The notes beneath the pieces were generated by a model. The model had not been told where the DNA came from and searched no databases. It saw nothing but the letters and a program-made list of their open reading frames with translations. From positions 1-8,084 of the forward strand of contig CAYMRR010000021.1 in assembly GCA_964393005.1 (NCBI GenBank): a stretch of 8,084 nucleotides of DNA, written 5' to 3'. Of the stretch, positions 1 through 5,007 are shown in pieces; within the stretch, counting starts at the first letter, position 1, and every line of letters begins with the position of its first letter. Position numbers and translations under genes: made by a program. The DNA is from UBA5272 sp964393005 (GTDB taxonomy: Bacteria; Patescibacteriota; Minisyncoccia; Phycocordibacterales; UBA5272).

Positions 1-55
1 ACCACCGACCTTGGCTTTATGAGTGCCACGCTCTAACCAACTGAGCTATACTGAC
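1..55 (-). tRNA. Partial tRNA with CAU anticodon (elongator Met, or Ile2), cut by window edge
   Basis: Read on the minus strand, this begins with a 7-nt acceptor strand (GTCAGTA), then TA and a normal D arm (GCTC/GAGC with AGTTGGTTA between). The anticodon arm has loop CTCATAA, so the anticodon is CAT, and the start of the T arm (GGTGG) runs off the left edge. The 3' half of the acceptor and T arms is missing. The anticodon stem TGGCA/AGCCA pairs at four positions and leaves an A-A mismatch next to the loop. It lacks the three stacked G-C pairs of initiator tRNA, so this is elongator tRNA-Met or the lysidine-modified tRNA-Ile2 that reads AUA. The acceptor identity elements needed to choose between them lie outside the window. 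Confidence 0.88.
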
Positions 56-65
56 TTATATTTAG

Positions 66-74
66 AGTATAGCA
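66..74 (-). promoter_or_regulatory. Extended -10 promoter of the CAU tRNA
   Basis: The minus strand reads TGC-TATACT, an extended -10 element. It places transcription start about 4 nt before the tRNA 5' end. No good -35 hexamer is visible at the usual distance, where the DNA is part of the upstream clp terminator. The tRNA therefore probably has its own promoter just behind the terminator. The call rests on motif and spacing only. Confidence 0.5.
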
Positions 75-85
75 AATTTTTAGTA

Positions 86-123
86 AAAAATAAAATCTCT
101 AAGATTTTAGAGATTTTATTTTT
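86..123 (-). terminator. Rho-independent terminator of the clp gene
   Basis: A perfect inverted repeat forms a stem of up to 17 bp (86-102 with 107-123) around a 4-nt loop, with GAGA/TCTC in its core. It begins 1 nt after the clp stop codon. On the minus strand the hairpin ends in a T-rich tract (TTTTATTTTTT). The A/T flanks are symmetrical, so it could also act on the other strand, but no plus-strand gene is visible there. Confidence 0.8.
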
Positions 124-124
124 A

Positions 125-2878
125 TTATTTTTTATCTTTTTTGAGATCTTTGACTTGTATTGGAGAGACTATTTTTGGCTTTCTTATAGTTTTTAGCTCT
201 ACTTGCAGCTCTTTAGTTTTATCTTTATTTGCTTTCAGGCTTACTTCTACTAAGTTTTCAAAACTGGTATTATTAGTCTTTTTCTTATTTTGAGAAGCTT
301 CGAGCATTTTTCTTGCTAATTTGTTTAAAAGATTGGTCTGAATATATCTTTTTACTGGTCTTGCTCCATATTGAGTATCATAGGAAGCCTCGACTATAAA
401 ATCTTTAGCTTCATTTGAAACAGAAAGCTTTAATTCTTTTTCTATAAGCCTTTTTTCTATTTCTTTTATTTGAAGATCGACAATTTTTCTAATTTCTTCT
501 TTTCCTAAAAGATCAAAGACTACTATTTCATCTAATCTATTTAAAAATTCTGGACTGAAAAAATCTTTTAGAGAATCTAGTACTTTATCTTTGGTATGAG
601 AATAATTGTATTCTATATCTCCTTCATTGTGAGAAAAGCCATATTTTTCCATTTTTTGTATATGCTTTGAGCCAATATTGCTTGTCATAATAATGATAGT
701 ATTTTTAAAGTTTACAAATCGGCCTTTAGAATCTCTTAGCCTTCCTTCATCTAAAACTTGAAGCAAGACATTGAATACTTCAGGATGAGCCTTTTCTACT
801 TCATCAAAAAGTACTACAGCATATGGCCTATGGCGGACGGCTTCAGAAAGATGACCAGATTCATCGTGTCCTACATATCCAGGAGGAGAACCTATAAGCT
901 TTGAAACAGAATGCTTTTCCATATATTCACTCATATCTACTTTGATAAGAGCCTTTTCATCATCAAACATAAATTCAGCTAAAGCTTTAGAAAGCTCGGT
1001 TTTTCCTACTCCTGTAGGACCAAGAAACATAAATGAGCCAATAGGCCTTGCTGGGTCACCAATACCCACTCTAGATCTGCGGACGGCATCAGAGATTTTT
1101 TCTATAGCTTCTTTTTGCCCTACTACTCTCTCTGCAAGCTCTTCGTCTATTCTTCGGAGCTTTTCTTGCTCTTCTTCTAGCATTTTGAAAAGTGGAACTC
1201 CTGTCCAGCGAGATACTACATTGGCTATATCTTCGGCTACCACTTCTTCTCTTAATACTCTTTTTGTCTTTTGGATTTTTTTAAGTTTTTCTAATCTTTT
1301 ATTTAATTTTTCATTGTATTTCGGTATTTCGCTATATCTTATTTCTGCAATTCTGGCTAAATCTCCCCCTTCTGTTTCTATATTTTCAGATTCAGAACGA
1401 AGATAGTCTAGCTTTTTACGAATAGATTTAATATCTTCTAAAATATCTTTTTCATTTTTCCATCTTATTTCTAACTCTTTTACTCCATCTTTAATATTAG
1501 CTATTTCTTCTTTAAGCTCTTTTTTTCTTTCTTTTAATTCTTTATCTTTATTTCCTTTGGAAGCTTTTATTTCTTTTGAAAGAGCTTCTTTTTCTATTTG
1601 TAGCTTTAAAACTTTTCTATGAGCTTCTTCAAGATCTGCTGGTTTATTTTCTAGAGAAATTTTCATACTAGATGCAGCTTCGTCTATTAGGTCTACTGCT
1701 TTATCTGGAAGAAATCTATTTGTAATATATCTTACAGATAAATTGGTAGCAGCAAGCAAGGCATCATCGGTAATACGGACTCCATGGAAAAGCTCATATT
1801 TTTCTTTTAGACCCCTTAGTATTGCTAAAGTGTCTTCCAGGCTTGGCTCTTCTACTACTATTGGCTGAAATCTTCTAGCTAAAGCAGAATCTTTTTCTAT
1901 ATGCTTTTGATATTCATTTAGAGTAGTAGCTCCTATAACTTTTATTTCTCCTCTTGCAAGTGCTGGCTTTAAAAGATTGGCCACATCACTTCCACCTTCA
2001 GCTGCTCCAGCTCCTACTAAAGTATGTATTTCATCAATAAAAAGAATTATTCTTCCTTCATTTCTTTCTATTTCTTTCATGATTTGCTTTAGCCTTTCTT
2101 CAAACTCTCCTCTAAATTTTGTGCCAGCTATAAGCATACCAAGATCAAGAAGTACTATTTCTTTATCTTTTAAAGATTCTGGCACATCTTGCTTGGCTAT
2201 TCTATTGGCAAGGCCTTCTACTATGGCACTTTTACCAGTACCAGCATCTCCTATTAGTATAGGATTATTTTTGGTTCTTCTTGAAAGAATTTCCATTAGC
2301 CTCATTATTTCATTATCTCTTCCTATTACTGGGTCTAGCTTGTCTTGTCTTGCAAGATCTGTAAGATTTCTTGTAAATTTGACTAGCCATTTATTTTTCT
2401 TTGGTTGTGGTATATTTTCTGAATTTAATTTTTTAAACTCTAAAAGGATATTTTTAATTTCTTTCTTATCTATTTTAAATTTAGTTATCACATCTTTTAC
2501 CTGAGGGCTTTCTGATTCTAAAATAGCTAAAAATAAATTTTCTACTCCGATAAATTCTTCTCCTAGCTCTCTTGAGACCAATACTGACTTTTCAAGTACT
2601 TCAGCAAATTCTCCTGTAAGATACATTTGAGAAGCTGGAGAAAGAGTGGTAGCGGTAGGATAGTCGTCTATATGCTCCATAACTACATCTAAAAGTAAAA
2701 TATAGTCTATATTTATTTTCTCAAGTAAAGGGATTATTATATTTTCTTCAATAAGTAAAATCCCTGCTAAAAGATGTAGCGGTGAAACATGATTTTGATT
2801 TCTTTCTGCAGCAATTTGATGAGCTCTTTGTATAGCTTCTTTTGCTTTAGTTGTAAAATTATTAAATGCTGGAGGCAT
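125..2878 (-). CDS. clpB: ClpB-type AAA+ disaggregase with a ClpC-like Gly-Phe loop
   Basis: This is a cytoplasmic Hsp100 unfoldase, 917 aa; E. coli ClpB has 857. A Clp N domain with two repeats spans about 1-150. AAA+ module D1 has Walker A GDAGTGKS (210-217), Walker B ending in D282-E283, pore loop KFRG (254-257, with Phe where Tyr is usual) and arginine-finger candidates R335/R336. A long charged coiled-coil M domain (about 408-545) has ClpB length, including the GGDLARIAEIRY segment. D2 has Walker A GPTGVGKT (620-627), Walker B with D692-E693, pore loop GYVG (667-670), R781 and sensor-2 GARP (838-841). The M domain points to ClpB, which works with DnaK to dissolve aggregates. However, an insertion around 743-755 carries KYGF, aligned with the ClpP-binding VGF of ClpC. 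A Lys-rich tail follows about residue 860. The start is the only plausible ATG, with no Shine-Dalgarno. The gene lies 43 nt after the SOD gene on the same strand. Confidence 0.93.
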   Translation of the reverse strand: MPPAFNNFTTKAKEAIQRAHQIAAERNQNHVSPLHLLAGILLIEENIIIPLLEKINIDYILLLDVVMEHIDDYPTATTLSPASQMYLTGEFAEVLEKSVLVSRELGEEFIGVENLFLAILESESPQVKDVITKFKIDKKEIKNILLEFKKLNSENIPQPKKNKWLVKFTRNLTDLARQDKLDPVIGRDNEIMRLMEILSRRTKNNPILIGDAGTGKSAIVEGLANRIAKQDVPESLKDKEIVLLDLGMLIAGTKFRGEFEERLKQIMKEIERNEGRIILFIDEIHTLVGAGAAEGGSDVANLLKPALARGEIKVIGATTLNEYQKHIEKDSALARRFQPIVVEEPSLEDTLAILRGLKEKYELFHGVRITDDALLAATNLSVRYITNRFLPDKAVDLIDEAASSMKISLENKPADLEEAHRKVLKLQIEKEALSKEIKASKGNKDKELKERKKELKEEIANIKDGVKELEIRWKNEKDILEDIKSIRKKLDYLRSESENIETEGGDLARIAEIRYSEIPKYNEKLNKRLEKLKKIQKTKRVLREEVVAEDIANVVSRWTGVPLFKMLEEEQEKLRRIDEELAERVVGQKEAIEKISDAVRRSRVGIGDPARPIGSFMFLGPTGVGKTELSKALAEFMFDDEKALIKVDMSEYMEKHSVSKLIGSPPGYVGHDESGHLSEAVRHRPYAVVLFDEVEKAHPEVFNVLLQVLDEGRLRDSKGRFVNFKNTIIIMTSNIGSKHIQKMEKYGFSHNEGDIEYNYSHTKDKVLDSLKDFFSPEFLNRLDEIVVFDLLGKEEIRKIVDLQIKEIEKRLIEKELKLSVSNEAKDFIVEASYDTQYGARPVKRYIQTNLLNKLARKMLEASQNKKKTNNTSFENLVEVSLKANKDKTKELQVELKTIRKPKIVSPIQVKDLKKDKK

Positions 2879-2889
2879 AGTTTTTGTAA

Positions 2890-2895
2890 ATTATA
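2890..2895 (-). promoter_or_regulatory. Possible -10 box for the clp gene
   Basis: The minus strand carries a perfect TATAAT, 11 nt before the clp ATG. If used, transcription would start about 5 nt before the start codon, giving an almost leaderless mRNA. That fits the lack of a Shine-Dalgarno sequence. There is no convincing -35, and the whole 43-nt gap is nearly pure A/T, so chance occurrence is a real risk. Read-through from the SOD gene is an alternative. Confidence 0.35.
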
Positions 2896-2921
2896 AATTT
2901 TTAAATTTTTAAATTAATAAA

Positions 2922-3497
2922 TTAATTTTCAAATCTCTCTTCTACTTTTTGCCAATTTGTAGCTTTAAGAAATGCTTCTATATAGCCGGCTTTATTGGTA
3001 TTGTAATCTATTATAAAAGCATGCTCTAAAAGATCCATGCAAAGCAAAATTTTAGAATTGGCAAATATTCCTGTAGCATGCTCTTCTAGCCATAAAATAT
3101 GCAAATCTTCGCTTCCTTCTTCTTTAGCTAAAGCTACCCAGCCAATCCCCCTGCTAAGACCAACTCTTTTAAACTCATTTAAAAAGTCTTGCAAGCTTCC
3201 ATATTTTTCTATAAGCTTTAGGGCTAATTTGCTTTCCTTATTTATTTCACTTTTTTCTTTTGAGAGAGATTCAAAATAAATCTCGTGCAATTTCATTCCA
3301 TTGTATTCCCAGGCCAATCTTCTACCGAGTTCAGACTTTTCAATATCTCCTATTTCAGATTTTCTGCTATTTAGTTTTTCGAGAATACTATTTACATTTT
3401 TAACATATCCCTCATAAAGAGTAAAGTGAGTGTTAAGCGAGAGATCTGAAAAACCTTCGAGGCCTAGTAAATTACTATAATCTTTTTTAATATACAT
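2922..3497 (-). CDS. Superoxide dismutase, Fe/Mn family
   Basis: Converts superoxide to oxygen and hydrogen peroxide; probably cytoplasmic, as no signal peptide is seen. The protein has 191 aa, close to E. coli SodB (193). Putative metal ligands are H24, H71, D155 and H159. The H24-to-H71 spacing (47) equals that of E. coli H26-H73, and D155-x3-H159 lies in MDLLEHAF, the family signature (DVWEHAY in E. coli). The C-terminal NWQKVEERF is also typical. Second-shell positions that separate Fe from Mn enzymes read Gly67 and His140, the Gly/His arrangement known from Mycobacterium tuberculosis SodA, rather than Gln/Ala (Fe) or Gly/Gln (Mn). Metal preference is therefore uncertain, and no symbol is given. 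The helix after H24 (HFTLYEGYV) is one residue shorter to the conserved Tyr than in E. coli and lacks the usual His30. It lies between the desulfurase and clp genes on one strand. Confidence 0.93.
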   Translation of the reverse strand: MYIKKDYSNLLGLEGFSDLSLNTHFTLYEGYVKNVNSILEKLNSRKSEIGDIEKSELGRRLAWEYNGMKLHEIYFESLSKEKSEINKESKLALKLIEKYGSLQDFLNEFKRVGLSRGIGWVALAKEEGSEDLHILWLEEHATGIFANSKILLCMDLLEHAFIIDYNTNKAGYIEAFLKATNWQKVEERFEN

Positions 3498-3510
3498 ATT
3501 CTTTTTTATT

Positions 3511-3519
3511 ATTTAAGCA
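3511..3519 (-). promoter_or_regulatory. Possible extended -10 promoter of the SOD gene
   Basis: The minus strand reads TGC-TTAAAT, ending 13 nt before the SOD ATG. It resembles the TGC-initial elements upstream of infB and tRNA-Lys. A start site here would give a leader of about 7 nt. The only possible ribosome-binding feature is the purine run AAAAAAGA. No -35 of quality is seen. This is a weak call in AT-rich DNA; the gene may also be read from the desulfurase upstream, 92 nt away. Confidence 0.3.
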
Positions 3520-3589
3520 CTATTTAATAATAACACTTTTCTTTAGTCTAAACTACAAATGGTTAAAACTAAAAAACTAATTTTTAAAA

Positions 3590-4897
3590 TTATTTTTTAT
3601 ATTGATAATAGATTTCTTTCAAATCTTTTAGGAAATTTTTTAAATCTTTTTCTTTTGTATTTTCGTTAATAGTAATGCGTATAGTTTCTCTTCCTCTTTT
3701 TTTAGAATTACTAATAGCAAAAATAGTCTCTGAATATTCTTCTTCTTTTGCCGAGCAAGCTGACCCAGAAGATATAGCATAGCCTCTCTCATCTAGTCTA
3801 AGCACCATTTCGTCTGATGGAAAATCTGGCAACCATAAAGAGATATTGCTCGGCACTCTTTTGGCTATTCTCTCTTCTCTTTTTATACCTAGCTTTTCTT
3901 TTTTCCAATCACTTTCGCTATATGCTCCATTTAATTTGGCTTCTGGTATATTTTTTAAAATATTTTCTAAAAGAGTATTTCTTTTTTTAGCTATCTTTTC
4001 TAAAAGATCAAAATCTTTTGCTCTTTTGGCAGCTTCCTCTACTGCTATGCTTAGCCCTATAGCCTTTTCTATATCTTGAGTTCCAGAAAAAATACCTCTT
4101 TCTTGCCCACCTCCAAAATAAAATGGAGAAAGCTTTATATATTCTTTTTTAAATAAAAGAGCTGAAGATTTTGGACCATATATTTTTGAGCCATTTAAAG
4201 AAAGCATATCTACTCCGAGCATATCTATATAAAGAGGCAAATAGTTAGCCGCTTGAGCAGCATCGGTATGAAAATGAGGATAGTCTGCAAGAGATAAATT
4301 GTTTTCTTTTTTATATTCTTTTATTTTTTTACCAATGTTTTTGATTTCTTGTATAGCTCCTATTTCATTGTTTACATAGATAATAGAAATTAAAATAGTA
4401 TTTTCTTTTATTTCTTTTTTTATATCTTCTGCTTTTACTAGGCCTTTGTCATCTGCTTTTATATAAGTCGCTTCTATTTCTCCAGCTTTTTCTAAATATT
4501 TTATATTTTTTAAAACTGCTTCATGCTCTATATTACTAGTAATAATATGCGGCTTTAGATATTCTTTTTTCTGTTTCTCATTTTTAAAATTATTTTTATA
4601 AGAATATACCAGTCCAAAAATAGCAGCAGCTATAGAAAGTGTGCCTGAAGAAGTAAAATAGATTTCATGACTTTTTACTCCAAAGGCTCTGGCTATTTTT
4701 AATCTAGCTTCTTCTAAAACTTTTTCAGCAAAAAGACCCTCTTTATAAAGATTGGCTGGATTATAATTAAAAGAAGAAACTTTTTTCATTTCTTTTAAAA
4801 CTTTTTTGCTTGGCATACTCTGAGAAGCAAAATCCAAATATATTCTTTTTTTATTTTCTTTTAAATTTTTCATAAAAATAGAGAGATTTTTAATCAT
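3590..4897 (-). CDS. Cysteine desulfurase, IscS/NifS-type (class V PLP aminotransferase fold)
   Basis: A PLP enzyme that takes sulfur from cysteine as an enzyme persulfide for Fe-S clusters or tRNA thiolation; cytoplasmic. It has 435 aa, against about 400 for IscS. Visible active-site elements are FTSSGT (81-86), H125 in EHEAVL (stacks on PLP), NNEIG (176-180), D212 and Q215 in DAAQ, PLP lysine K238 in GSKIYGPK, GGGQERG...SGT (262-273) and catalytic C381 in SSGSACSA. The Q215-K238 spacing (23) equals Q183-K206 of E. coli IscS, so the core is intact. Oddities: the N-terminal motif reads LDFASQSMP rather than LDNAATTP, the His before the PLP lysine is Ser, and there are Lys-rich insertions near 100-115 and 330-347. 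No IscU, SufU or thiolation partner lies in the window, so the sulfur acceptor is unknown. A second ATG (M9, at 4873) could be the true start, because homology begins near residue 18. Confidence 0.92.
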   Translation of the reverse strand: MIKNLSIFMKNLKENKKRIYLDFASQSMPSKKVLKEMKKVSSFNYNPANLYKEGLFAEKVLEEARLKIARAFGVKSHEIYFTSSGTLSIAAAIFGLVYSYKNNFKNEKQKKEYLKPHIITSNIEHEAVLKNIKYLEKAGEIEATYIKADDKGLVKAEDIKKEIKENTILISIIYVNNEIGAIQEIKNIGKKIKEYKKENNLSLADYPHFHTDAAQAANYLPLYIDMLGVDMLSLNGSKIYGPKSSALLFKKEYIKLSPFYFGGGQERGIFSGTQDIEKAIGLSIAVEEAAKRAKDFDLLEKIAKKRNTLLENILKNIPEAKLNGAYSESDWKKEKLGIKREERIAKRVPSNISLWLPDFPSDEMVLRLDERGYAISSGSACSAKEEEYSETIFAISNSKKRGRETIRITINENTKEKDLKNFLKDLKEIYYQYKK

Positions 4898-4910
4898 TCT
4901 TTAGCTAGCT

Positions 4911-4928
4911 ATTTTATTAAGAATATCA
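4911..4928 (-). promoter_or_regulatory. Possible -10 elements for the cysteine desulfurase gene
   Basis: Two overlapping candidates lie on the minus strand: TAAAAT (4916-4911), 13 nt before the ATG, and an extended form TGA-TATTCT (4928-4920), 22 nt before it. Either would make a leader under about 20 nt. The sequence AAAGA directly abuts the ATG, too close for a normal Shine-Dalgarno. The region is the divergent control zone shared with infB. Which element is used cannot be decided from sequence. Confidence 0.3.
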
Positions 4929-4967
4929 TATTAAAAAAATAAATAAAAAATTAAAAGAGCTAAAATA

Positions 4968-4996
4968 TAGACTAAAAATAAGATTTGTGCTATTAT
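4968..4996 (+). promoter_or_regulatory. infB promoter (extended -10, 17-bp spacer)
   Basis: A -35-like TAGACT (4968-4973; four of six match TTGACA), a 17-bp spacer and TATTAT (4991-4996) preceded by TGC (4988-4990) make a credible extended -10 promoter. Transcription would start near 5003, only about 5 nt before the infB ATG at 5008. No Shine-Dalgarno lies between them, so the transcript would be essentially leaderless. The promoter faces away from the cysteine desulfurase gene. Confidence 0.55.
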
Positions 4997-5007
4997 AAGA
5001 TCTAATT

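Noticed and set aside
942..1406. Open reading frame of 154 codons on the plus strand
   Set aside because: It lies wholly antisense to clp, is Ser- and Phe-rich as expected from reading a Glu/Lys-rich coiled-coil gene backwards, and has no recognisable domain or start signal.
1977..2504. Open reading frame of 175 codons on the plus strand
   Set aside because: It is antisense to the D1 region of clp, which is clearly the coding strand with its Walker motifs. The composition is typical of a shadow frame.
2889..2921. Run of nearly pure A/T with repeated TTTAAAAA units between SOD and clp
   Set aside because: The copies are too short and few to call a repeat element. It could bend DNA or hold a promoter, but nothing more specific can be supported.
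3542..3573. Imperfect inverted repeat (TTTAGTCTAAAC with GTTAAAACTAAA) between the desulfurase and SOD genes
   Set aside because: It has two mismatches, a low-GC stem and no T tract on the transcribed strand; compatible with chance in AT-rich DNA.
3578..3592. AT-only palindrome at the end of the desulfurase gene, followed on the minus strand by GTTTTTT
   Set aside because: It has terminator layout, but the stem is only A-T pairs with a one-base centre and would be unstable. It is too weak to list as a terminator.
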